Shown here: piece by piece, positions 1 through 7,581 of the stretch | Layout of the letters: every line of letters starts with the position of its first letter | Position numbering within the stretch: position 1 is the first letter of the stretch | Assembly: GCA_043772945.1 (NCBI GenBank) | Contig: JAYVFR010000026.1 | Span: forward strand, 1-21,709 | Source: JAYVFR01 sp043772945 | GTDB taxonomy: Bacteria > Patescibacteriota > JACMRA01 | Length of the DNA stretch: 21,709 nt | Direction: 5' to 3' | Notes under the pieces: generated by a model | What the model was told of the DNA's origin: nothing | What the model saw: the letters and a program-made list of their open reading frames with translations, nothing else | The model's database searches: none | Program-made: the position numbers and the translations under genes

Positions 1-17
1 AGGCCGTGGGATTATAA
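1..17 (+). CDS. 3' end of an ABC-2 type permease paralogue (partial)
   Basis: Only the last codons lie in the window. Reading from base 3 gives A-V-G-L-stop, and the two bases before it fit a Glu codon ending in AG. Both complete permeases downstream end in the same N-E-A-V-G-L-stop, and the next gene starts 20 bases later in the same direction. The simplest reading is that this is the end of a third, upstream copy. Seen: the matching terminal codons, spacing and strand. Inferred: that the rest of the gene is a permease, since only 17 bases are visible. Confidence 0.6.
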
Positions 18-37
18 TCTAACTCAAATAATAAAAT

Positions 38-880
38 ATGACCCATACAACAGCAATCTACAAACCAACCTTCATGCAAACACTCCTTGGTAAAAATTAC
101 AAATGGTGGTATTTTATTCTCTATTACCGAAATGCTCAACTTACTTATAATGCCAATTCTTTATTTCACTCCCTATCTAGTATCATTTCTTTTATAATCC
201 TTGTATTATCTTGGTTTTTTATCAATGGGCAAAATAATAATTATCACAGTTTTGGTAATATTTTAACCTATTTTAGTATTGGTTATATTTTTTCGGGACT
301 AACTCCAATGTGGATTAGTGAAATGCTTGGTTACAAAATTTACGGTGGTGGATTAAGCACTTATCTAATGGCACCAACTTCCATATTTAGACTTGGAATT
401 TGTGAAATGATCGGTCGAGGGGTTATCGTTGCCTCTCTACTAATTGTAACGCCGTACCTTCTAATCTTGCCTTTTATTTGGTCGTTTCTAAACCATAGCT
501 TTGAGTTAATTAATTTGATTTGTTTAATTTCCTTTGTTCCACTTACTTTTATGATTAAATATACTTTAGACTTCACTATGGGATGTTGGAGCTTTTGGTT
601 TATTAACAATGGGGGATTTATGCGTTTTTACGGATCAGTTATTGGTGCTTTAGATGGATCACGAATACCACTTAACTATCTTACAGTATTTATACCTTTT
701 ATTACGTTTCTCCCTACTAGTTATTTTTTTTATCTACCTGTAAATTTATCACAAAATTTCTCTTGGAATGAATATTTAAAAAGCTATAGCGTTGGAATTG
801 CTTGGTGCCTTGTCCTCTATTTCTTAGCCAAATGGGTGTTCAAGATGGGGCTTAAGCGTAATGAAGCTGTGGGGTTGTAA
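38..880 (+). CDS. ABC-2 family transporter permease (paralogue A)
   Basis: A 280-residue integral membrane protein with about six hydrophobic helices and a cytosolic N-terminus, the size and layout of ABC-2 type permeases of the PF06182-like family, which export lipids, polysaccharides or drugs together with a separate ATPase. The first 30 residues (YKPT-MQTLLG-NYKWWY) and the last 30 (GIAW-LYFLAKW-FKMGLKRNEAVGL) match the next gene almost exactly, while the middle shares little beyond hydrophobicity. The ATG follows the upstream stop by 20 bases and no strong ribosome site is seen. No ATP-binding subunit is in the window; it may lie to the left. Permease class is fairly secure, substrate unknown. 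Pairing with the next gene as a heterodimer is an inference. Confidence 0.8.
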   Translation: MTHTTAIYKPTFMQTLLGKNYKWWYFILYYRNAQLTYNANSLFHSLSSIISFIILVLSWFFINGQNNNYHSFGNILTYFSIGYIFSGLTPMWISEMLGYKIYGGGLSTYLMAPTSIFRLGICEMIGRGVIVASLLIVTPYLLILPFIWSFLNHSFELINLICLISFVPLTFMIKYTLDFTMGCWSFWFINNGGFMRFYGSVIGALDGSRIPLNYLTVFIPFITFLPTSYFFYLPVNLSQNFSWNEYLKSYSVGIAWCLVLYFLAKWVFKMGLKRNEAVGL

Positions 881-884
881 GTTG

Positions 885-903
885 ACTATTGACAGTCAAT
901 AGT
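885..903. repeat. Perfect 9-bp inverted repeat between permease genes
   Basis: ACTATTGAC and GTCAATAGT flank a single A, giving a perfect 9-1-9 palindrome just after the stop of the first permease. It runs into a tandem of the 7-mer AGTAAAT (901-914). There is no T-run after it, so it is not a typical terminator. It could be an operator, an RNA-processing hairpin, or a relic of the duplication that made the permease array. Confidence 0.6.
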
Positions 904-1019
904 AAATAGTAAATAGCCAACAATTGTAATATAACCTGCCTAGCAATCAGTGGCACACCAAATGGAATAATAAACAACCAAAATAACAAATTTGAAGTAA
1001 TTAATGAAGCCTAAATTTT

Positions 1020-1844
1020 ATGACCAACCTAGCCACCTACAAACCAACCTTAATGCAAACACTCCTTGGCAGGAATTATAAATGGTGGTATATAATTAAA
1101 TACTCCTATAGTGCTAGTAATAGTAATTTTAATGCATTTATATTTTCAACAGCTATTAGAACCATTGAATTTTTAGCAGTAATTTATATTTGGAAAATTA
1201 ACAATTCGCCAGCGTCTTTGATAACTTATTTAGCGATTGGCCGAGTATTTGATAGATTATCTTTTTCAGAAATACCGACTATTTTGCAGATGTATATTAG
1301 TAGAGGCGGGCTATCACGTTTTCTCTTGCTTCCAACTAACTACTTCGCTTATATGATTGCTGATAATATCGGATACAATTTAATTAGATCAATTATTAAT
1401 TCAATAATAATTCTTGGTTTTGCCCTTATAATATTTAATGGTAGTTTAATCTTTACGGTTAACATATTTTATTTAATTTTCTATTTTGTAATTGCATATT
1501 TGATTAAATCCTTTTTAGGGTTAATTACTGGATCAATTGCTTTTTGGGTTAATGACAATGCAAATTCAAGAGCATTAGTTGAGTCAGTTCAAGTGGCAAG
1601 TGGCTTACTTTCAGGAGAAATTATTCCACTATTTATTTTGTTTTCTGGTTTCTTAAATCCAGTTTTTTGGACTCCTTTTGCATTTCTTTTTCATCACCCG
1701 ATGCAGGTCTACCTTGGAAAATACGATTTTAATCAAACTTTAATGGTTTTTACTGGTGGAATTGCCTGGTGCGCTGCCCTCTATTTCTTAGCCAAATGGA
1801 TATTTAAGATGGGATTAAAGAGGAATGAAGCTGTGGGGTTATAA
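1020..1844 (+). CDS. ABC-2 family transporter permease (paralogue B)
   Basis: A 274-residue paralogue of the preceding permease with the same topology of about six membrane segments. Residues 6-25 and the final 32 residues are nearly identical to the neighbour, and the identity extends to the DNA there. The central 200 residues have diverged strongly. In ABC-2 exporters of this kind two different permeases often pair and share one ATPase, which fits adjacent, co-directional genes. The 139-base gap holds a palindrome and a short tandem repeat, so the two may not be strictly co-translated. The 3' end faces the minus-strand gene at 1852 with only 7 bases between the two stop codons. Family assignment is good; cargo is unknown. 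Confidence 0.8.
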   Translation: MTNLATYKPTLMQTLLGRNYKWWYIIKYSYSASNSNFNAFIFSTAIRTIEFLAVIYIWKINNSPASLITYLAIGRVFDRLSFSEIPTILQMYISRGGLSRFLLLPTNYFAYMIADNIGYNLIRSIINSIIILGFALIIFNGSLIFTVNIFYLIFYFVIAYLIKSFLGLITGSIAFWVNDNANSRALVESVQVASGLLSGEIIPLFILFSGFLNPVFWTPFAFLFHHPMQVYLGKYDFNQTLMVFTGGIAWCAALYFLAKWIFKMGLKRNEAVGL

Positions 1845-1851
1845 AAAATAG

Positions 1852-2685
1852 TTATCTCTTTGGCAAAACACCACCTGAATCCAAACACTCTTGAATATTA
1901 TTATATGAAATAAATTTTTTGGTTTGATCGTAGTAAGTAGACCCCAAAACATGACATTTATTGCCACTAGTAGATTTTTTAACTGGTGGCTGATTAGTAT
2001 TAACAGAGGAAGTGGTAACGGAAACTTCTTTAGTAATTGGTTCTTCAACTGGTAACTGTCTATTTTTTTCAATATCTTGTTGATTTTTAACAGAAATTTC
2101 TTCAGATTTTTTTACTTCCAATTGCTTTTGCACCTCAGTTTCTTGAGCAATTTTTTTAGAGTCTGCCAATTCTTTTTCTTTTTTCTCTTTTAATTTTCTT
2201 TCATTCTCTTGCTCAAGTTTTTCCTTTACTTGTAATTCCACTTTTTCATCTTGGAGCTTTTTTTCGTCTGCAAGCTTTTTGGATTCCACAGACTTTTTTG
2301 CTAGTTCTTTTTCTAGTTTCACTTTTTCAGATTCTAGACTTTTATTAACTTCTAATAATTTATTTTTTTGAATTACTGCATTTTGATTTATTTGATTATT
2401 TGGCTTAGTTGATAAGTTTGGATTAACAATTGCTTCAGCAAATACACTAATAAACCCAAACCCAAATGTAGCGAAAATACAAATAGCAAAGGAACCAATA
2501 ATTTCAAACTTAGACGTAACTTTAGGGTGCTTCTTTAAATACAAGTAACTTCCATATGTTGCAACTAAAACAGCAAGAAGCCAAAGTAAAACCCGATTTG
2601 TAGCTAAACAAACAACTAAAACAGGGCTAGTAACTAAAAGTAGTTTGTTTTTCAAAACCCAAGTTTTATTGATAAAGTTTTTCAT
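1852..2685 (-). CDS. Membrane-anchored coiled-coil protein with Cys-containing C-terminal module
   Basis: I do not recognise a named family. The 277 residues divide clearly. Two or three hydrophobic segments (about 16-50 and 62-86) are followed by an extremely Lys/Glu-rich heptad-like stretch (about 105-210), a Ser/Thr/Pro/Val linker (211-240) and a compact end containing Cys244 and Cys267 with the pattern G-S-T-Y-Y-D-Q-T-K then C-L-D-S-G-G-V-L-P-K. The end resembles small terminal modules of other bacterial surface proteins, from memory and unverified. The two cysteines could form a disulfide outside the cell. It is probably an envelope protein holding this module away from the membrane. It converges on the permeases and follows the 722-aa surface protein on the same strand, separated by a strong terminator, so it is transcribed alone. 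Confidence 0.75.
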   Translation of the reverse strand: MKNFINKTWVLKNKLLLVTSPVLVVCLATNRVLLWLLAVLVATYGSYLYLKKHPKVTSKFEIIGSFAICIFATFGFGFISVFAEAIVNPNLSTKPNNQINQNAVIQKNKLLEVNKSLESEKVKLEKELAKKSVESKKLADEKKLQDEKVELQVKEKLEQENERKLKEKKEKELADSKKIAQETEVQKQLEVKKSEEISVKNQQDIEKNRQLPVEEPITKEVSVTTSSVNTNQPPVKKSTSGNKCHVLGSTYYDQTKKFISYNNIQECLDSGGVLPKR

Positions 2686-2726
2686 ATTTTTTATTTTTAT
2701 TTTTGTGGATTTTTGTTTTACGCGTT

Positions 2727-2755
2727 ACTTTAATTGGTTTTCTTTAAAAGGTCAA
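2727..2755 (-). promoter_or_regulatory. Putative sigma70-type promoter for the coiled-coil protein
   Basis: On the minus strand TTGACC (2750-2755) is followed after 17 bases by TAAAGT (2727-2732), about 40 bases before the ATG at 2685. The -35 is near consensus and the -10 matches 4 of 6. It lies downstream of the terminator of the preceding gene, as expected for a separate transcription unit. Confidence 0.45.
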
Positions 2756-2795
2756 AATTTTTAATTGCTTTTTAAATTGCTTAGCATTAAATCAG

Positions 2796-2836
2796 TAAAA
2801 AAACCGCACAAGCTATAAAAAATAGTTATGCGGCTT
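2796..2836 (-). terminator. Rho-independent terminator of the 722-aa surface protein gene
   Basis: On the minus strand, CCGCATAACTAT and ATAGCTTGTGCGG form a nearly continuous stem of about 12 pairs with one bulge and a short U loop, followed directly by seven T. It lies about 25 bases past the stop codon at 2859. Confidence 0.8.
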
Positions 2837-2858
2837 CAAAAACTCTCAATGAATTAAA

Positions 2859-5027
2859 CTATGAGTCTTGTTCAAAGAAATTATCTTGTTTCTTTCTAAG
2901 GAAAAAAATACTACCCAGGAGAGTTGTTAAGCTAACACCAGCGAGAAAAACTGCTGGAACTATTGCGCCACCATTATCGTATCCAGAACGCACAAGTCCC
3001 ATAACACCCCCGACACTTGATGAGCTCGATTGGCTAGAGGCGATAGAAACGGATGAGCTAGTAGTAAAAACTTGAGGATTATCAGAAATTACTTCTGAAG
3101 TAACTGTTGACGATGCAGAAGAACTTGATATAGGTACATCGCCATCTCCTCTAGGAAAGGGAATTGTATAAACTTGAGCCCTTCCAGAGTTAACTACTGA
3201 TTTATTAATCTCATTCCAGTTTTCAACCGCTTGATTAGAGTTTTCGAGAGGACCACTTACACTATCAACTGGAGTTTGATTGGTTGGAAAAGCAGACCAA
3301 TTCTGAAAATTATCTTTAGCACGAGCATAGTAAAGAACTTTATCTCCCACATCAACTTTGGGAATTTTTGCTGTGTAGTTGTTTGTATCTTTGATTTGCG
3401 TTGCTAATAAAATTTTCCAAGTTATCCCATTATCAAGACTGTAAGGTACTTCAACTTTACTGATTCCACTCCCCATAAAATTCCAACTTAAATATGGAGT
3501 TTCTGGATCAACTACATCACTGATAGTAATTGTTGCGCTATTGTCCTCGTTTATTACATGAGTTTTATTACCAATTGTTGGAGCAAGCCAATCACCAATT
3601 GGTGTGTCGTTACCCCCACTAAAACATGGTTTATAAGGCTCTCCAACGGCCTCAAGCCAAGCCTCAACTCCTTTAGTGGTGTCCCACATGTTGGTATTAA
3701 TGTAGTCCCAGTATGTAGTAACCGCTTTTAGGTAAGCTTCTTTATTGAATGCATTTGCATTTGGATTATCCTTTATGTAAAAAGAATTTGGATTAACTCC
3801 TTGCGTATAATTAAACCAAGCAGTTTTTTGAACTCCAGCCATTAATTCACGACCTCGATAATGAGCAAAAGCCTCTTTAGATTTATCGCTGTAAAAAGTA
3901 TCATCAGAAGGTCTAACTACATAGTTAGGATAATCACCTGAATGAAGTGGCTGGAAACCGAAATCCCAAATTTGATTAATATTTTCTAAAGCGCTAGATC
4001 CGCCAATTCCACTATTTCTATATTTACTAAAAACAACCGCCCTTCCATACCCTGCCGTATAAGAACCATCTTGCATAGCTGATTTAGGAGGTGTTAATAG
4101 ATCAGGCTGCACACTCTCAGGAGTATCAAGATATTTATTTAAAAATGGAATTGCACCAGCGGGAGTATTATCTTTATTCATACCATCGCCATCACGATAA
4201 ATAGGATCATTAGTTAATTCTGATAAATTAATGCTAAGAGCAGGGTAGAATAAATCTCTCCCGCTTCCTGGCTCTTGAGATCCTTTAATTGTGTAATCGG
4301 GTAAAGCGGTTGCAGAATTTTTACGCCACTTATAGTAATCTAGTGAGCTAGTTTGATATTTGGAATAATTCAAACCTGCTTTCTTTAGTGCAATAGCAAG
4401 CTCACTAACGCTCCAGGGAATTGCACTTTCGCTTCTACTGACTCCCATGCTAAAATCACTAGCAGTGTCGTCGAACTGACCTCCATTACCACTCTTATCA
4501 GTAAATGACCAGTAATATAAACGATTTGGAATTTTAGTTGTAGATTGCTTATCTCCTACTGTCATTTTATCGATTGCAAAATCAGCACAAACTTTAGCCT
4601 TCTCTAGTAAGTCATTTGGAGATTTAATTTTTTGATCAATTGGTAGGAGAGCGTTTATACCCTCAATCCCGTTAATGCTGGTACGCTGATACTCGGTAAT
4701 CAAATAACGAATACAAGTAGCTTGACCAATGTGACTTTTATCGGTGTATTTAATTAAATTATTTCCTGCACCCCAAACATTAGCAGGGATTGTTTGATCT
4801 GGCGTAGCACCGTCTTTCATAGTAGCTACGTACATTCCACCACTAGTGCTATCTAAAGCGTTTTTTAGGATAAAAGCAGTCTCTCTGTTGTAATAATAGT
4901 TAGGATTATTTGAAGTTTTAGTTTCATTAGCAAATACTGATATATTTGGAGCAAAAATTAACCCCACAGATATCAAACTAACTAGACCTACCCAAAGTTC
5001 TTTGATAAAAATTTTTGGAATAAACAT
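2859..5027 (-). CDS. Large secreted protein with C-terminal membrane anchor, possibly an alpha/alpha-toroid enzyme
   Basis: A 722-residue extracellular protein. It has an N-terminal signal peptide (about 1-33, ending V-F-A-N) and a long region rich in Trp, Tyr and Gly (40-470). Motifs such as WDFGFQPLHSGDYPN and YWDYINTNMWD hint at a helical-hairpin (alpha/alpha) glycosidase-like fold. A beta-sandwich-like domain follows (about 485-595, with SLDNGITW and YYARAKDN). Then come a Ser-rich linker (640-675) and one membrane helix with a KK tail (about 688-713). The segment R-D-G-D-G-M-N-K-D looks like a calcium loop. I cannot assign a glycoside hydrolase family or catalytic residues, so enzyme activity is only a guess. 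It has its own terminator and an upstream divergent partner. A surface protein for binding or digesting polymer is the best reading. Confidence 0.75.
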   Translation of the reverse strand: MFIPKIFIKELWVGLVSLISVGLIFAPNISVFANETKTSNNPNYYYNRETAFILKNALDSTSGGMYVATMKDGATPDQTIPANVWGAGNNLIKYTDKSHIGQATCIRYLITEYQRTSINGIEGINALLPIDQKIKSPNDLLEKAKVCADFAIDKMTVGDKQSTTKIPNRLYYWSFTDKSGNGGQFDDTASDFSMGVSRSESAIPWSVSELAIALKKAGLNYSKYQTSSLDYYKWRKNSATALPDYTIKGSQEPGSGRDLFYPALSINLSELTNDPIYRDGDGMNKDNTPAGAIPFLNKYLDTPESVQPDLLTPPKSAMQDGSYTAGYGRAVVFSKYRNSGIGGSSALENINQIWDFGFQPLHSGDYPNYVVRPSDDTFYSDKSKEAFAHYRGRELMAGVQKTAWFNYTQGVNPNSFYIKDNPNANAFNKEAYLKAVTTYWDYINTNMWDTTKGVEAWLEAVGEPYKPCFSGGNDTPIGDWLAPTIGNKTHVINEDNSATITISDVVDPETPYLSWNFMGSGISKVEVPYSLDNGITWKILLATQIKDTNNYTAKIPKVDVGDKVLYYARAKDNFQNWSAFPTNQTPVDSVSGPLENSNQAVENWNEINKSVVNSGRAQVYTIPFPRGDGDVPISSSSASSTVTSEVISDNPQVFTTSSSVSIASSQSSSSSVGGVMGLVRSGYDNGGAIVPAVFLAGVSLTTLLGSIFFLRKKQDNFFEQDS

Positions 5028-5088
5028 AGAATTAAGGCTAATTTACATGTTTTAAAAAAGCTTGTTAGCTACCTCAACCTTTAACTTT

Positions 5089-5117
5089 TTGTCAAAGATT
5101 CAAAAAGCAATTATAAT
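5089..5117 (+). promoter_or_regulatory. Sigma70-type promoter for the gene at 5160
   Basis: TTGTCA (5089-5094), a 17-base spacer, then a perfect TATAAT (5112-5117), about 42 bases before the ATG at 5160. It is one of the best promoters in the window. The minus strand of the same gap also holds a TTGACA (5089-5094), so divergent promoters may overlap here. Confidence 0.7.
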
Positions 5118-5159
5118 CGTACAGCAATCTTAAAATAGATTTAAAAATAAAAACAAAAT

Positions 5160-5759
5160 ATGCCGTCCTTACAGATTAGTGCTGACATGAATAAACTGAA
5201 ATTGAAAGATCAAATTCAACTTAAACTTGATATAATACATTTGCTTAACACGAGCCTGCCTAAATCTAATCAAAATAAAGACTTTTTAGATTTTAAACAC
5301 AATTTACTAAGACATGGTGTAGTTCAAACTTTAATTCAAACAAATAAAACAGATAGCAACTCCAGCAACTCTAAAACTGATCAAGAAATTTTGAGGCTAG
5401 TTAATTCCAAATATCATATTTATGCAGATCCTAATTGTGCTGAGATTAGTTACAAAGACTTAAGTTGGTATGGAACTTTTACGGTTGTAACTCATTTTTA
5501 TCAAAAAATTCTAAAAACTTTTAGCGAATATTTGAATTTCCTTGCGTTAGTTGATGAACTTGCTCTGAATTTTAACTCACCAAGCGACTATTATAAGCAT
5601 TCCCAAACCAAATATGAGAATAACCAATTAAACAGTTTAGAGAAAAAACTATATGAATTTATTGCTCATTTTGACGAAAAAAATCCAATTTTGTTCATGG
5701 ACAAGGAGCCATGGTGGCAAAAATTATTCCCTAAAACATTAAAAAAAACCTCTGAGTAA
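5160..5759 (+). CDS. Hypothetical protein (199 aa)
   Basis: No family is recognised. The 199 residues have no signal peptide or membrane helix and look like a soluble, largely helical cytosolic protein. There is a Lys/Asn/Ser-rich section (about 53-72) between an N-terminal helical part and a more conserved-looking block with ADPNCAEISYKDLSWYGTFTVVTHFYQK (given here only as a landmark, about residues 88-116). It ends in a basic tail after EPWWQKLFPK. It has its own strong promoter and stands alone: the gene to its left diverges and the one to its right converges. Its last codons overlap the terminator of the convergent gene. A second Met at residue 10 could also be the start. Coding reality is supported by length and promoter; function is unknown. 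Confidence 0.7.
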   Translation: MPSLQISADMNKLKLKDQIQLKLDIIHLLNTSLPKSNQNKDFLDFKHNLLRHGVVQTLIQTNKTDSNSSNSKTDQEILRLVNSKYHIYADPNCAEISYKDLSWYGTFTVVTHFYQKILKTFSEYLNFLALVDELALNFNSPSDYYKHSQTKYENNQLNSLEKKLYEFIAHFDEKNPILFMDKEPWWQKLFPKTLKKTSE

Positions 5760-5775
5760 AACTCAAAAAGGTTAT
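5740..5775 (-). terminator. Rho-independent terminator of the 156-aa gene, overlapping the convergent gene's end
   Basis: On the minus strand AACC-TGAGT pairs with ACTCA-GGTT across a TTT loop, with a small internal loop, and is followed by eight T. It sits 12 bases past the stop of the 5787-6257 gene and reaches into the last codons of the + gene. Confidence 0.7.
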
Positions 5776-5786
5776 AGTGTTTGCAG

Positions 5787-6257
5787 TTATTTTTGCTTAG
5801 AATCGACTTTTAATAGAATTTCTTTGGGTTTGTTGAGAAAAGTCAGGTAAAAAACAATTTTATCACCGTCAGCACTCAGCTCCCAAAAAAGATTTGGCGG
5901 TAAAATATTAACAAAGTAATCATCAGGGGGATAGTAAAAAGCAACGCGAATTTTTAGCTTTTCTAATTCTTCTGGAATTGGGATATTAAGCAAAGAAAAG
6001 TTTAAGTTTTGACGCCATGTTACTGATATCTCTCTATTTGTAGTGTTTAAACTAAATAAAACATGCTGCTTTCTCTCTAAATCAATCACATAAAAAATTA
6101 GCATATTACTAACATTTGTATAGTAAACGCCATTGGGTTTATTGATTAATCCGTTTGAATCAACAGTAACTCCAAACTCTGCTAGCCGTTTTCTGAGAGT
6201 GAAATCCGGATTTGGAATTGTTGTTTCTAGCAATTTTCTAATGAATGTTGGTAACAT
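5787..6257 (-). CDS. Hypothetical protein (156 aa)
   Basis: A soluble 156-residue protein that I cannot assign. The N-terminal 25 residues look helical (LPTFIRKLLETTIPNP). The rest alternates hydrophobic and polar residues as expected for a beta-rich domain (GVYYTNVSNMLIFYVIDLE, ISVTWRQNLNFSLL, FWELSADGDKIVFYLTFL). The start is supported by GGAG 11 bases upstream of the ATG and by a promoter about 40 bases further up. It is its own transcription unit, bounded by that promoter and a clear terminator. The gene upstream (photolyase-like) points the same way but is separated by nearly 100 bases containing the promoter. Function unknown. Confidence 0.7.
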   Translation of the reverse strand: MLPTFIRKLLETTIPNPDFTLRKRLAEFGVTVDSNGLINKPNGVYYTNVSNMLIFYVIDLERKQHVLFSLNTTNREISVTWRQNLNFSLLNIPIPEELEKLKIRVAFYYPPDDYFVNILPPNLFWELSADGDKIVFYLTFLNKPKEILLKVDSKQK

Positions 6258-6296
6258 CTCGTTTTTAACTCCGATAACAATTACGTGGGACTCCCA

Positions 6297-6326
6297 ATCC
6301 TAAACAAGAACAAAATTTTTTGTCAA
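6297..6326 (-). promoter_or_regulatory. Putative promoter for the 156-aa gene
   Basis: Minus-strand TTGACA (6321-6326), an 18-base spacer and TAGGAT (6297-6302, 4 of 6). A small GGGA-C-TCCC palindrome (6287-6295) lies just at the expected transcript start. Confidence 0.5.
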
Positions 6327-6356
6327 AAAAGATAACCAAAAACTACAACAATTTAT

Positions 6357-7484
6357 TTACTGCAAAACTAATTTCTCAGCTTTACTCCAGAACTTAAAGA
6401 AAGAAGGGTAGTAGTCTGTTAATCCTTGGAACATTCTCTCTTGTTTAGGTAATTGATTTAAAATTTGCTTGTATTCTGAACTCCTAATGTCTCTTTCTTT
6501 CAACACTAATATTCTAGTTTTTGGGGCTATCAGCTTAATTTGTTTAACTAAAAAATCGATTTTAGTAAGGGAAATTAACCATTCCAAATTCTCAATATAA
6601 ACTAAAACTGGATTAGATTTTTGACTCAAATCCGCTGTAATTGTGGTAATTGTAAAGATATTATCTAGATTACCCTTTGCACTAAGCTCTTTAATTTCTT
6701 GAATCTCCTTATTACTTAAAGAGTCAAAAAAACTAGCTAAATAATCAGTGTTATTTTCTAAAACTATTGGCTTTCTATCTTTAAAAATATCTGGAATAAT
6801 TTTGTTGGATGAATTGTGATCAATTTCCTCATACGTCTTATCTAAAAAAGTTTTATTTTGGCGATCGTTAGTTAAACCGTATTTGTTCAGATTTTCTTGA
6901 TTAGCAAAATATTTTTTAGCCGAGAAAGTTCCCGCAACCCACTGCCAGGAAAGAGTATTAGAAGCTAAATCGCCATCTATTAAATAATAATACATCCATC
7001 TGGAACCAACCTCCCAACTTGTCCCAGCAACATTACACACAAGCATGGCAATCCACATTCGCTCGTGATTGTGCAAATAACCAGTTGTGTAAAGTTTATT
7101 TATAGCATTATCAATTATCTTAATACCTGTTTTAGCTTCCAAAATAGCAACTGGCATAATATTAGAAACACTGAATTCTTGCTCTCTCTTAATGCTTTTA
7201 AAAATGTCTTTTCTGAGACTTAGATAAACCGATTGAAAAAAATCCCTCCAGGCAAGTTCTTGAATTAACTTCATTGAATCTGCTAATTTATTTTTACTCA
7301 AAATAGAATTTTTAATTTCATTAAGCGACAAACTTCCGCAAGTAATATAAGGAGATAATTTAGTCACACTACCGTTTAAAGAGTTTCTGGTGTTTTGATA
7401 TTGCTTTGGGTTAATAGTGTTAACATACTCTAACAATTCAAACTTAGTTTTAGGCTCAAAAAAAGGTTTTTGGATTCTTTGCAT
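6357..7484 (-). CDS. Photolyase/cryptochrome-type FAD-binding protein without N-terminal antenna domain
   Basis: Residues 15-205 carry the FAD-binding helical domain of the photolyase/cryptochrome family: RN-S-LNGSVTKLSPYIT-G-LS (33-53), QELAWRDFF (75-83), TTGYLHNHERMWIAMLV (133-149) and IDGDLASNTLSWQWVAGTF (169-187). These are the signatures that wrap FAD and approach the flipped lesion. Normal class I photolyases have a Rossmann antenna domain of about 200 residues before this block. Here the block starts almost at the N-terminus, and instead about 140 residues follow it (236-375) with alternating strands and helices (PVLVYIENLEWL, TRILVLKER). The role is probably light-dependent DNA repair or light sensing. 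Photolyase fold is very likely, but the lesion type and whether it repairs DNA at all cannot be told from the sequence. Confidence 0.85.
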   Translation of the reverse strand: MQRIQKPFFEPKTKFELLEYVNTINPKQYQNTRNSLNGSVTKLSPYITCGSLSLNEIKNSILSKNKLADSMKLIQELAWRDFFQSVYLSLRKDIFKSIKREQEFSVSNIMPVAILEAKTGIKIIDNAINKLYTTGYLHNHERMWIAMLVCNVAGTSWEVGSRWMYYYLIDGDLASNTLSWQWVAGTFSAKKYFANQENLNKYGLTNDRQNKTFLDKTYEEIDHNSSNKIIPDIFKDRKPIVLENNTDYLASFFDSLSNKEIQEIKELSAKGNLDNIFTITTITADLSQKSNPVLVYIENLEWLISLTKIDFLVKQIKLIAPKTRILVLKERDIRSSEYKQILNQLPKQERMFQGLTDYYPSFFKFWSKAEKLVLQ

Positions 7485-7545
7485 ATATTCTCTAAGCTAA
7501 ATGTGAATAATTTTTAAGTCAAATTAATTTCTTGTTAAAAAAGGC

Positions 7546-7574
7546 TTGTCAAAATAATGAGAATTAATTTATTT
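7546..7574 (+). promoter_or_regulatory. Possible promoter for the P-type ATPase
   Basis: TTGTCA (7546-7551), a 17-base spacer and TTATTT (7569-7574), ending only 7 bases before the ATG at 7582. The -10 is weak. If used, the transcript would be nearly leaderless, which fits the lack of a ribosome binding site. Confidence 0.3.
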
Positions 7575-7581
7575 CTTCTTT

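Noticed and set aside
1839..2072. 77-codon minus-strand ORF
   Set aside because: Overlaps the longer coiled-coil gene in another frame and has no independent support.
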